The notes under the pieces were generated by a model that saw only the letters and a program-made list of their open reading frames with translations, ran no database searches and was not told the origin of the DNA. From Paracoccaceae bacterium (GTDB lineage: Bacteria; Pseudomonadota; Alphaproteobacteria; Rhodobacterales; Rhodobacteraceae), in the NCBI GenBank assembly GCA_026984895.1, contig JALSRF010000046.1:1-5173 (forward strand): a stretch of DNA of 5,173 bases. Reading direction: 5' to 3'. Shown here piece by piece: positions 1-5,173 of the stretch (its first letter is position 1; each line of letters starts with the position of its first letter). The position numbers and the translations under genes are program-made.

Positions 1-841
1 GCAGCGCCTTGATGCGAACGGCAAGCGCAAAGGCGTCGCCCACCAGCGCGCGCCCGGGTTCGCACACCAGCGCCGGAGCGCTGCCGCCGAAAGCCCGGCG
101 ACAGGCGGTGTCGATTGCCTCGAACGTCCGCTCCAGTTGCGGCGGATCGTCGTTCAGCCGGTGCGAGGGGAAGCCCCCGCCCACGTTCAGCCGGGCGATG
201 CCGACCCCGGCTGTGGCCGCGATGGCGGCCGCGCCGGCGATATAGGTGGCCCAGACTTCGGGTTTGCGGCACTGGGTTCCGGGATGGAAGCACAGCGCCG
301 GCGCAAAGCCCAGCTGCGCCACCCGTTTCAGAAGCGTTGCCGCACGGGCAGGCGTCGCGCCGAACTTCTCGCTGAAATCGTAGGTTGCCCCGGCGCATTC
401 CAGCTTGAAGCGCACGGCGATTTCCAGATCGCTGCCGCGGCCGCCAAGGACCCGGGCCAGTTTTTCGAGTTCGCGCAGGCTGTCCACCGAAGCCGAGCGG
501 ATGGACCGGCGTGCCGCGGCGCGAATTTCGTCGGGGCTGCGCACCGGGTTGTTGTAGTGCAGCACCGCGCGCGGCGACGCGTTTCGTGCCAGTTCCATTT
601 CCGCGGGCGACGCCACGTCGAAGGTGTCGATGCCGCTGGCGATCAGGTTGTCCAGCACCACGGCCTCGGGGTTCGCCTTGAGCGCGTAGCTGACCAGCCC
701 CGGGAAGCCTTCGATGAACCGGCGCGCGCGCGAGTGCAGCGCGCCCGGCGAAAAGAATGCAATCGGCCGCTCGGGCCGGTTTCGAACCAGATAGCTGACC
801 GGATCCGGCCAGAGGGGTTTCGACTGTTTCATGGCGTTCAT
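1..841 (-). CDS. Fold type III PLP-dependent decarboxylase, ornithine decarboxylase-like (3' partial)
   Basis: Only the first 280 codons are in the window; the C-terminus lies beyond position 1. The visible part is the PLP-binding alanine-racemase-like barrel of the ornithine/diaminopimelate/arginine decarboxylase family. YALKANP at residues 52-58 carries the Schiff-base lysine K55. FHPGTQC (185-191) carries the cofactor-stacking histidine H186. GGGFPS (221-226) is the glycine loop and EPGRALV (261-267) binds PLP phosphate. The HYNNP motif (95-99) and the overall pattern match bacterial ornithine decarboxylases, so the likely reaction is L-ornithine to putrescine in the cytosol; substrate choice is inferred, and lysine or a related diamine precursor is possible. 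The start at 841 is preferred because GAGG lies 5 bases upstream; an in-frame ATG at 832 has no such site. The catalytic cysteine and dimer-completing C-terminal domain cannot be checked. The gene diverges from an Lrp-type regulator. Confidence 0.88.
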   Translation of the reverse strand, partial: MNAMKQSKPLWPDPVSYLVRNRPERPIAFFSPGALHSRARRFIEGFPGLVSYALKANPEAVVLDNLIASGIDTFDVASPAEMELARNASPRAVLHYNNPVRSPDEIRAAARRSIRSASVDSLRELEKLARVLGGRGSDLEIAVRFKLECAGATYDFSEKFGATPARAATLLKRVAQLGFAPALCFHPGTQCRKPEVWATYIAGAAAIAATAGVGIARLNVGGGFPSHRLNDDPPQLERTFEAIDTACRRAFGGSAPALVCEPGRALVGDAFALAVRIKAL

Positions 842-1033
842 GGCGGCCTCGATCCCGGGGCGACTTCAGCGCGACCCCGCTTGCGCCCCGAAGGCGCCGC
901 CGTTTCCGGCCGGGGCGCTTCCACGGCTGGGATCGCGCGGCCATTGCATCTGATTTCCGTGGTGAATTCATCTGTCAAATATGTTGTTTTGCGGTATATA
1001 TTCATCATAATAACGAAAAAACGGGTAACTTGC
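842..1033. promoter_or_regulatory. Divergent control region between decarboxylase and Lrp-type regulator
   Basis: This 192-bp gap has no gene. Its left part (842-950) is GC-rich and would be the decarboxylase 5' leader. Its right part (about 950-1020) is strikingly AT-rich for this genome, as expected of an Lrp-family target. On the plus strand CTGTCA (972-977) and TATATA (995-1000) are 17 bases apart and could drive the regulator. On the minus strand a perfect TTGACA lies at 978-973, facing the decarboxylase, although the -10 candidate 17 bases further on (AATCAG) is poor. The two -35 boxes overlap, so one bound protein could control both directions. TGAATTCA (963-970) is a perfect 8-bp palindrome, and TTCATC recurs at 967-972 and 1001-1006, about three helical turns apart. 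Operator assignment is inference. Confidence 0.5.
972..1000 (+). promoter_or_regulatory. Candidate promoter for the Lrp-type regulator
   Basis: CTGTCA (972-977) and TATATA (995-1000) are separated by 17 bases and each matches the sigma70 consensus at 4 of 6 positions. TATATT at 997-1002 is an alternative -10 with a 19-base spacer. The start codon lies about 27 bases further on, so the leader would be short. The box overlaps the opposing -35 element and lies in the AT-rich island, which fits autoregulation; that is inferred. Confidence 0.4.
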
Positions 1034-1465
1034 ATGGATGAGCTGGATTCGAAGCTTCTCGCGGCGCTGATCGCAGACAGCAGCACGCCGGTTTCGGCCC
1101 TGGCGCGCCGTCTTGGCGTGGCGCGTTCGACGGTGCAGGCGCGGATCGAGCGGCTGGAGCGCGGCGGTGTCATCGCCGGCTACACGGTGCGCCTTGGCGA
1201 GGCGGTGCTCGGACGGCGGATCCATGCGACGGCTCTGCTGCAGATCGAGCCGCGCGCGACCGCGGCGGTGGTGGGGCGCATTTCCTCGATGCGCGAGGTC
1301 GAAACCTGCCACAGCACCAGCGGGCGCTTCGACATGATCCTGCGCATTTCCGCCGGGACCACCGCCGCGCTGGATGCGGTGCTTGACCGGATCGGCGGCA
1401 TTCCCGGGGTGCGCGGCTCGGAAAGCCTGATCCACCTTTCGACCAAGTTCGACCGTTCGCCATAG
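1034..1465 (+). CDS. Lrp/AsnC-family transcriptional regulator
   Basis: The 143-residue protein has the full two-domain Lrp/AsnC layout and normal family length. An N-terminal winged helix-turn-helix (about residues 2-50) begins MDELDSKLLAAL; the recognition part is SALARRLGVARSTVQARI (21-38). A linker strand (GYTVRLG) leads to a C-terminal RAM ligand-binding and oligomerisation domain (about 64-138), with SGRFDMIL (96-103) in the position where effector amino acids contact the family fold. It ends with the HLSTKFDR type tail seen in alphaproteobacterial members. It should bind DNA as a dimer or higher oligomer in response to an amino acid. Transcription diverges from the decarboxylase gene, so that gene and itself are the likely targets. 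The start is set by the family N-terminus; the ribosome site is weak (GGGTAA, 1023-1028). The effector cannot be read from the sequence. Confidence 0.93.
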   Translation: MDELDSKLLAALIADSSTPVSALARRLGVARSTVQARIERLERGGVIAGYTVRLGEAVLGRRIHATALLQIEPRATAAVVGRISSMREVETCHSTSGRFDMILRISAGTTAALDAVLDRIGGIPGVRGSESLIHLSTKFDRSP

Positions 1466-1521
1466 CCCGGCGTTGCGCGGCGGCGCCGGCGGCGCATTGG
1501 CGGGCGGCGGCGGCTTTGGTC

Positions 1522-1550
1522 TTGGCAAGGGGCGGGGCGCGCACTATACG
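1522..1550 (+). promoter_or_regulatory. Sigma70-like promoter of the inositol monophosphatase gene
   Basis: TTGGCA (1522-1527) and TATACG (1545-1550) are separated by exactly 17 bases and match consensus at 5 and 4 of 6 positions. The -10 region stands out in an otherwise nearly pure G/C stretch. Transcription would start near 1557, giving a leader of about 20 bases. This suggests the phosphatase is transcribed independently of the upstream regulator. Confidence 0.6.
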
Positions 1551-1578
1551 CGGCCCCTGACGTTTCCGGAGAATGACC

Positions 1579-2367
1579 ATGCAGGGCAGTGCCAACCTCA
1601 ACATCATGATCAAGGCCGCGCGCAAGGCGGGGCGTTCACTGGTCAAGGACTTCCGCGAGGTCGAGAACCTGCAGGTCTCGATGAAGGGGGCGGGCGATTT
1701 CGTCAGCCGCGCCGACCTGGCCGCCGAAAGGATCATCCGGGACGAACTGACCACGGCGCGCCGGACCTACGGCTGGATGGGCGAGGAAAGCGACGAGGTA
1801 AAGGGGGAAGACCCGACCCGGCGCTGGATCGTGGACCCGCTCGACGGCACCACCAATTTCCTGCACGGCCTGCCGCACTGGGCGGTGTCGATCGCGCTCG
1901 AACACAAGGGCGAGGTGGTGGCCGGCGTCGTCTTCGACCCGGCCAAGGACGAACTGTTCGCCGCCGAAAAGGGGCAGGGGGCGTTCATGAACCAAACCCG
2001 CATCCGGGTATCGGCGCGCAGCCGGATGATCGAGGCGATCTTCGCCACCGGGCTTCCGTTCGGCGGGCGCGCGGACCTGCCCGAGACCCTGCAGGACCTG
2101 GCCCGCCTGCTGCCCGGCTGCGCCGGGGTGCGCCGCTGGGGCGCGGCGGCGCTGGATCTGGCCTATGTGGCGGCCGGGCGCTACGAGGGCTTCTGGGAGC
2201 GCCGCCTGCACCCCTGGGACATGGCCGCCGGCCTGCTGATCGCGCGCGAGGCGGGCGCACTGGTCGAGCCGCTGCGCCCGGGCGGCGACGTTCTTGCCGA
2301 TGGCGAGATCATCTGCGCCAATGGCCCGCTTTTCGAAACGTTTTCGTCGCTGATCCGCGGACGCTGA
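1579..2367 (+). CDS. suhB: Inositol-1-monophosphatase family protein (SuhB-like)
   Basis: This complete 262-residue protein has the usual length for a bacterial inositol monophosphatase: a cytosolic Mg2+-dependent enzyme hydrolysing myo-inositol 1-phosphate and related sugar phosphates. All metal-site motifs are present: GEES (68-71, metal ligand E69/E70), WIVDPLDGTTNF (83-94, with D86 and D89), and HPWDMAAG (211-218, with D214). No catalytic residue looks lost. Two in-frame ATGs exist. The one at 1579 is preferred because GGAG (1568-1571) lies 7 bases upstream, whereas the ATG at 1573 would leave only one base; translation from 1579 gives the MQGSANLN start typical of Rhodobacterales homologues. 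In E. coli SuhB also takes part in rRNA antitermination, but whether that applies here is unknown. Substrate specificity within the family (inositol phosphate, histidinol phosphate or PAP) is not provable here; the motif set best fits SuhB. Confidence 0.95.
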   Translation: MQGSANLNIMIKAARKAGRSLVKDFREVENLQVSMKGAGDFVSRADLAAERIIRDELTTARRTYGWMGEESDEVKGEDPTRRWIVDPLDGTTNFLHGLPHWAVSIALEHKGEVVAGVVFDPAKDELFAAEKGQGAFMNQTRIRVSARSRMIEAIFATGLPFGGRADLPETLQDLARLLPGCAGVRRWGAAALDLAYVAAGRYEGFWERRLHPWDMAAGLLIAREAGALVEPLRPGGDVLADGEIICANGPLFETFSSLIRGR

Positions 2368-2461
2368 GGCGCACGCGGCCCGGTCGCGGTTTCGGTCTCG
2401 GTTTCGTCCCTGGGTTTCGTCTTCGGCCTCGGTTTCGGCAGCGCTTTCGCCGCGCGCCGGC
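2368..2461. other. Convergent intergenic gap with pyrimidine-rich low-complexity repeat
   Basis: This 94-bp gap separates two convergent genes. Positions 2386-2450 are built from imperfect repeats of a GGTTTCG-like unit (GGTTTCGGTCTCGGTTTCGT at 2388-2407, then variants at 2413, 2431 and 2443). At 2457-2471 CCGGC-TCAGC-GCCGG forms a possible 5-bp stem whose loop contains the rhomboid stop codon. Neither side is followed by a clear T-run, so a standard intrinsic terminator is not supported. Confidence 0.45.
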
Positions 2462-3211
2462 TCAGCGCCGGTGGCGCCGCACCGTGGGCACATGGCTGCG
2501 CCCGATGCGGTAACGGGCCGGGGCATGGGGCGGCGCCCCTTGCGTGCGCGTCCAGTATCCGGCCCCGCCCCGCCTCAGCCAGATCGGCAGGGTGAACGCG
2601 ATCCCGGCGACAAAGCCGCCCGCATGCGCCCAGTAGGCGACGCCTCCGGCCATGTCGGCGGCCCCGATCCCGCTGAACAGCTGCACGACGAACCAGATGC
2701 TGAGCACCACCCAGGCCGGCACGGCGATCACCTGGACGAAGATGACGATGAAGAACAGCACATCCACCCGCGCCTTCGGATACAGCAGCAGGTAGCCCCC
2801 CATCACCCCGGCGATTGCCCCCGAAGCGCCCAGCATCGGCACCTGCGAATACGGCCCCGCGGCCACCTGCGCCGCCGCGGCAACTGCGCCTGCGGCCAGG
2901 TAGAACAGCAAGAAGCCGACATGGCCCATCTCGTCTTCCAGGTTGTCTCCGAAGATCCAGAGAAACAGCATGTTGCCGGCTAGATGCATGAAACCGCCGT
3001 GCAGAAACATGGATGTGATCACCGAATAGAGGTGCTGGCCCGAGGTGACATAGGCCGGCACCAGGGCCCAGTCGTTGTAGAAGGCATAGGTGGCGCGTTC
3101 GGATCCGGTGGCCGAAAGCGAAAGCACGAAGACAAGGACGTTGAGCGCAATCAACGTCATGGTCACCACCGGCGTGGTGCTGGATGGGTTGTGATCGCGA
3201 AACGGAAACAT
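2462..3211 (-). CDS. Rhomboid-family intramembrane serine protease
   Basis: The 249-residue integral inner-membrane protein has about six hydrophobic segments (near residues 15-34, 75-91, 98-118, 128-144, 151-181, 191-212). The rhomboid catalytic core is intact: HGGFMHLAGNMLFLW (71-85, with oxyanion-side H76 and N80), GASGAIAG (128-135) with nucleophile S130, and AHAGGF (195-200) with base H196. It should cleave transmembrane segments of client proteins within the membrane; no client can be named. The C-terminus (213-249) is an Arg-rich, probably cytoplasmic tail. The start at 3211 is chosen because MFPFRDHNPS is the common beginning of Rhodobacterales rhomboids. The longer in-frame reading from 3304 would run through the tRNA 5' end and its promoter. 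The ribosome site is weak (GTGGGC directly upstream). It diverges from the tRNA-Leu gene and converges on the phosphatase. Confidence 0.94.
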   Translation of the reverse strand: MFPFRDHNPSSTTPVVTMTLIALNVLVFVLSLSATGSERATYAFYNDWALVPAYVTSGQHLYSVITSMFLHGGFMHLAGNMLFLWIFGDNLEDEMGHVGFLLFYLAAGAVAAAAQVAAGPYSQVPMLGASGAIAGVMGGYLLLYPKARVDVLFFIVIFVQVIAVPAWVVLSIWFVVQLFSGIGAADMAGGVAYWAHAGGFVAGIAFTLPIWLRRGGAGYWTRTQGAPPHAPARYRIGRSHVPTVRRHRR

Positions 3212-3239
3212 GCCCACAAGCTGGCCCAAGGCGCGCCGC

Positions 3240-3267
3240 TTTACAAGGCCCCGCAAGCGGCTATTGT
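3240..3267 (+). promoter_or_regulatory. Promoter of the tRNA-Leu gene
   Basis: TTTACA (3240-3245, 5 of 6 matches) and TATTGT (3262-3267, 4 of 6) are 16 bases apart, placing the start site near 3274, about 6 bases before the mature tRNA. The stretch between the -10 box and the tRNA is GC-rich (CGCCGCCG), like the discriminator of stringently controlled stable-RNA promoters. The spacer contains a tight inverted repeat, CCGCAAGCGG (3251-3260). Confidence 0.55.
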
Positions 3268-3279
3268 CGCCGCCGTCTG

Positions 3280-3365
3280 GCCCGCGTGGTGGAATGGTAG
3301 ACACAGGGGACTTAAAATCCCCAGGCCGAAAGGCCGTGCCGGTTCAAGTCCGGCCGCGGGTACCA
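3280..3365 (+). tRNA. tRNA-Leu (anticodon UAA)
   Basis: The 86-nt sequence folds as a class II tRNA. The acceptor stem is GCCCGCG (3280-3286) with CGCGGGT, followed by discriminator A (3362) and encoded CCA (3363-3365). The D arm is GTG/CAC with a GGTAG-containing loop. The anticodon stem GGGGA/TCCCC encloses loop CTTAAAA, giving anticodon TAA, which reads UUA and probably UUG. The long variable arm is GGCC-GAAA-GGCC, as required for leucine tRNAs, and the T arm is GCCGG-TTCAAGT-CCGGC. All stems are fully paired except the terminal position, where G1 faces U72. UUA is a rare codon in such a GC-rich genome. Confidence 0.97.
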
Positions 3366-3435
3366 GGTGCCTTGCGGGGAGGCCCGGCGGAGGCGCTCTG
3401 CGGGGCGGATGCCGCGCCGACGGGGGGTCGGTCGC

Positions 3436-3457
3436 GCGCAGACGGGGCGCAGACGGG
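3436..3457. repeat. 11-bp tandem duplication (GCGCAGACGGG x2)
   Basis: GCGCAGACGGG occurs twice without a gap, at 3436-3446 and 3447-3457, and a third copy begins with GCG. The copies are identical. This looks like a slippage duplication in noncoding DNA. Confidence 0.85.
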
Positions 3458-3473
3458 GCGTTCTGCGGGCGCA

Positions 3474-3497
3474 GGTCACGGCGCGGGTCACGGCGCG
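3474..3497. repeat. 12-bp tandem duplication (GGTCACGGCGCG x2)
   Basis: GGTCACGGCGCG occurs twice without a gap, at 3474-3485 and 3486-3497, and is followed by GGG. The copies are identical. It sits 16 bases after an unrelated 11-bp tandem duplication. Confidence 0.85.
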
Positions 3498-3580
3498 GGG
3501 CAGGCTGCACGCGGCGCGCTCGCGCGGCGAAAATCCCGCGCACGGGTCCTCCCGGCCGGCTGCGCAAGCGGGCGAAACCT

Positions 3581-3609
3581 GTGCACAAACGGCACAAGTG
3601 CACCTTTTT
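3581..3609 (+). terminator. Possible intrinsic terminator or operator: GTGCAC dyad with T-run
   Basis: GTGCAC at 3581-3586 and 3598-3603 can pair as a 6-bp stem with an 11-base loop, followed by CTTTTT (3604-3609). A competing fold pairs TGTGC (3580-3584) with GCACA (3592-3596). The T-run suggests a terminator for transcripts leaving the tRNA gene, but the stem is short for that. Each arm is itself a palindrome, so a protein-binding site is an equal alternative. Confidence 0.3.
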
Positions 3610-3634
3610 CGTTCCAATTGTCATTGAAAACGGC

Positions 3635-3662
3635 TTGTTTTCGGGGGTCTGCCTGTGACAAT
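3635..3662 (+). promoter_or_regulatory. Weak candidate promoter upstream of the subtilase
   Basis: TTGTTT (3635-3640) and GACAAT (3657-3662) are separated by 16 bases and each matches sigma70 consensus at about 4 of 6 positions. It is the best pair I see in this AT-richer stretch, about 100 bases before the start codon. The -10 box overlaps one arm of an inverted repeat. The true start site could differ. Confidence 0.25.
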
Positions 3663-3760
3663 GCTGCGGGCACCTCTTTTGCCGTGATATCAGGGCGGCC
3701 ACGCGCGGTGAATGTCATGCGTCGGGTATTTCAGGGTGATCATTGTGTCGGGGGGCGCAA

Positions 3761-5173
3761 ATGACGTGGAAGAATCTCAGGGCTGTCGGTGGTGGACTGG
3801 CCGCCCTTGGATTGCTTGGCGCCTGCCAGGTTGACCCGATAAACGGGATTGGCGCGGGCGGTGCCGGCCTGCCGCTGTTTTCCGACAATGTGCTGTCGGG
3901 CTACTATGTGTCGGATTTTTCGCCCTTCGAAGCCACCGCCCAGGCGCTGCGCGCATCGGCCCAGTTTGTCAAGCAGGCGGTGATCTGGACCGACGGGACC
4001 AGCAACTACACCAGCAATGCACCGGTGAACGCGCGGCTGGAATACGCCCGCGCGGTCGGGCTGACCGGGGCCGGTCAGTGGATTTCCATCGTCGATGCCG
4101 GTTTCCTGCAGAGCCACCTCGAATTCACCGGCAAGACCATCGTCACCCCGGGCGGGGCCTATGATCCGGGGCCGGACGAGCATGGCACCCATGTGGCCTC
4201 GATCGCAGCCGGCAGCAAGGACTACGGGGAAATCGTCGGCGTGGCGCCGGAGGCCAACCTGCTTCTGGGCAAGAACGCCGATGCCGTGACCAGCGTGATC
4301 GACATCCCGGCGATCATCGCCGCCAACCAGCAGGCCCGGGCCTACGGCGCGGTGGTCCAGAACAACTCCTGGGGGGTGGTGGACGGGTCCGGCGCCGAGC
4401 GCGCCGCGACGCCGGCGGATTTCTCGGCGACTTTCGGTTCGACCATGGGGGCGTCGTGGTACAATTCCATGGAGTCGCTGGCGCAGGACACGGTGGTGGT
4501 CTTTGCCGCCTCCAACGACAGGACGCGCACCACGACGGATCTGATGGCCGGATTGCCGGTGGTGAAGCCGCAGCTTGAAAACGCGTGGATTGCGGTCGTG
4601 AACGGCGTGCCGCATCTGGATCATCCGGGCGGAAAGGTGGTTTCGGCGCAGATCGTTTCGTCGCGGTGCCTGGAGGCGGCGGCCTGGTGCATGGCCGCGG
4701 ACGGGGCCAACTGGGGCGCCTCGGCGGACGGCGATACCGTCTATCACTTTGGCGGCGGCACCTCCTATGCCGCGCCGCAGGTGGCCGGGGCGATGGCGGT
4801 CCTCGCCGAAGCCTTTCCCTACCTGAGTGCGAAGGAACTGCGTGCGCGGCTTCTGGCCTCGGCCGACAACGGGTTCTATCCGCATGACGGCTACGTCCAG
4901 TTCTCGCCAAGCGTGCGCCATGGATACGATGCCACCTTCGGGCACGGGTTCCTGAACCTGAAGGCGGCGCTGCTGCCCATCGGCGGTTCCTATGTGCCGC
5001 GCTCGGACGGCAGCGCGGTGGCGGTGAACAAGCCGCTGGTGGTCAGCGGCGGGGCCGCGGGCAATGCGCTGTCCAGCCGTCTTGCGCGCTACGACATGGT
5101 GGTGGTCGATGGCCTGGGCGGCGGCTTCGACGAGCCCGCCGACATGCTGAGCGCGCAGGCGGTGGTCCGCCAC
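3761..5173 (+). CDS. S8 (subtilisin-like) serine protease, lipoprotein, NalP/SphB1-like autotransporter passenger (3' partial)
   Basis: This frame stays open for 471 codons to the window edge. Residues 1-21 form a lipoprotein signal peptide ending in the lipobox LGAC with C22; Q23 at +2 fits outer-membrane sorting. A short N-terminal region leads to a subtilase domain (about 95-410). ISIVDAG gives D112, DEHGTHVAS gives H141, GGGTSYAAPQVAG gives S335, and FAASND gives oxyanion N252. QNNSWG (200-205) and the C303/C310 pair (C-x6-C) resemble the autotransporter subtilase branch. After FGHGFLNLKAALLPIG, typical of the domain end, a segment resembling the passenger linker (GNALSSRLARYDMVVVDGLG) begins. 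By analogy with Neisseria NalP and Bordetella SphB1 it may process surface or secreted proteins from the cell surface. No beta-barrel is visible because the gene is cut off. GGGGGG (3750-3755) lies 5 bases before the start. No frameshift is seen. Confidence 0.92.
   Translation, partial: MTWKNLRAVGGGLAALGLLGACQVDPINGIGAGGAGLPLFSDNVLSGYYVSDFSPFEATAQALRASAQFVKQAVIWTDGTSNYTSNAPVNARLEYARAVGLTGAGQWISIVDAGFLQSHLEFTGKTIVTPGGAYDPGPDEHGTHVASIAAGSKDYGEIVGVAPEANLLLGKNADAVTSVIDIPAIIAANQQARAYGAVVQNNSWGVVDGSGAERAATPADFSATFGSTMGASWYNSMESLAQDTVVVFAASNDRTRTTTDLMAGLPVVKPQLENAWIAVVNGVPHLDHPGGKVVSAQIVSSRCLEAAAWCMAADGANWGASADGDTVYHFGGGTSYAAPQVAGAMAVLAEAFPYLSAKELRARLLASADNGFYPHDGYVQFSPSVRHGYDATFGHGFLNLKAALLPIGGSYVPRSDGSAVAVNKPLVVSGGAAGNALSSRLARYDMVVVDGLGGGFDEPADMLSAQAVVRH

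Larger units (their letters stand above)
3366..3760. other. Gene-free region between tRNA-Leu and the subtilase
   Basis: I find no believable protein gene in these 395 bases. Open frames here are Arg/Ala/Gly-rich, lack ribosome sites, and extend through the tRNA or neighbouring genes. The left part (3366-3570) is very GC-rich and holds two short tandem repeats. The right part (3580-3745) is abruptly richer in A/T. It contains a GTGCAC dyad with a T-run, an inverted pair ATTGTCA (3617-3623) / TGACAAT (3656-3662), and presumably the promoter of the subtilase. A small RNA cannot be excluded. Confidence 0.5.

Noticed and set aside
137..1033. Upstream extension of the Lrp-type regulator frame (from 137)
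   Set aside because: The extension runs antisense through the decarboxylase and the promoter region. The regulator starts with the family-typical MDELDSKLL at 1034.
1474..1496. GC-rich dyad (TGCGC/GCGCA) after the Lrp-type gene as a terminator
   Set aside because: Only the outer 5 bp pair well, the interior is mismatched and no T-run follows, so chance in GC-rich DNA explains it.
2457..2471. CCGGC-TCAGC-GCCGG hairpin over the rhomboid stop codon as an intrinsic terminator
   Set aside because: The stem is only 5 bp and neither strand has a T-run after it.
1473..2513. 346-codon plus-strand frame overlapping the inositol monophosphatase
   Set aside because: It is a shifted-frame, Arg/Gly-rich shadow of a gene whose real frame has all family motifs.
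3212..3304. N-terminal extension of the rhomboid from an ATG at 3304
   Set aside because: It would overlap the tRNA 5' end and the tRNA promoter, and adds a basic stretch not expected before the MFPFRDHNPS start.
3345..3440. Phage or island attachment site at the tRNA-Leu 3' end
   Set aside because: I see no second copy of the tRNA 3' end and no integrase or other mobile gene in the window.
3366..3702. Small overlapping frames on both strands after the tRNA
   Set aside because: All are Arg/Ala/Pro-rich with no domain, no ribosome site and mutual overlap. Several read straight through the tRNA gene.
3740..5173. Long open frame on the minus strand covering the whole subtilase (477 codons)
   Set aside because: It is antisense to a plus-strand gene with an intact lipobox and S8 catalytic motifs. 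Its translation is Arg/His/Gly-rich with no recognisable domain, a common shadow of G/C-ending codons.

Overview
The window is GC-rich DNA (roughly two thirds G+C by eye) with G/C-ending codons and short intergenic gaps. It carries a SuhB-type inositol monophosphatase, an ornithine decarboxylase-like enzyme and a rhomboid whose N-termini look like those of Rhodobacterales proteins. The best guess is an alphaproteobacterium of the Rhodobacter/Paracoccaceae group; this rests on protein resemblance recalled from memory, not on a search.

Layout, left to right. Positions 1-841 (minus strand) hold the N-terminal 280 codons of a fold type III PLP-dependent decarboxylase, probably ornithine decarboxylase-like; its C-terminus lies off the left edge. 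Positions 842-1033 are an AT-rich divergent promoter region, followed by an Lrp/AsnC-family regulator at 1034-1465 (plus). After a short gap with a good sigma70-like promoter comes the inositol monophosphatase family gene at 1579-2367 (plus). It converges on a rhomboid-family intramembrane serine protease at 2462-3211 (minus), with a pyrimidine-rich low-complexity gap between them. A tRNA-Leu(UAA) gene with encoded CCA lies at 3280-3365 (plus), divergent from the rhomboid and with its own promoter in the 68-bp gap. Positions 3366-3760 contain no convincing gene, but they do hold two short tandem repeats, a GTGCAC dyad followed by a T-run, and probable promoter DNA. From 3761 to the right edge (plus) runs an open, 3'-truncated gene for a lipoprotein subtilisin-like (S8) protease with an intact Asp-His-Ser triad. 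It resembles the catalytic passenger of the NalP/SphB1 autotransporter subtilases.

Functionally this is mostly a run of independent transcription units. The one pair that probably works together is the Lrp regulator and the decarboxylase, which share a divergent control region; the inferred role is amino-acid-responsive control of decarboxylation and so of polyamine supply. The most distinctive gene is the lipoprotein subtilase, which may be a cell-surface maturation protease; its C-terminus, which would settle whether it is an autotransporter, is outside the window. I see no mobile element, CRISPR array or clear novel multi-gene system.
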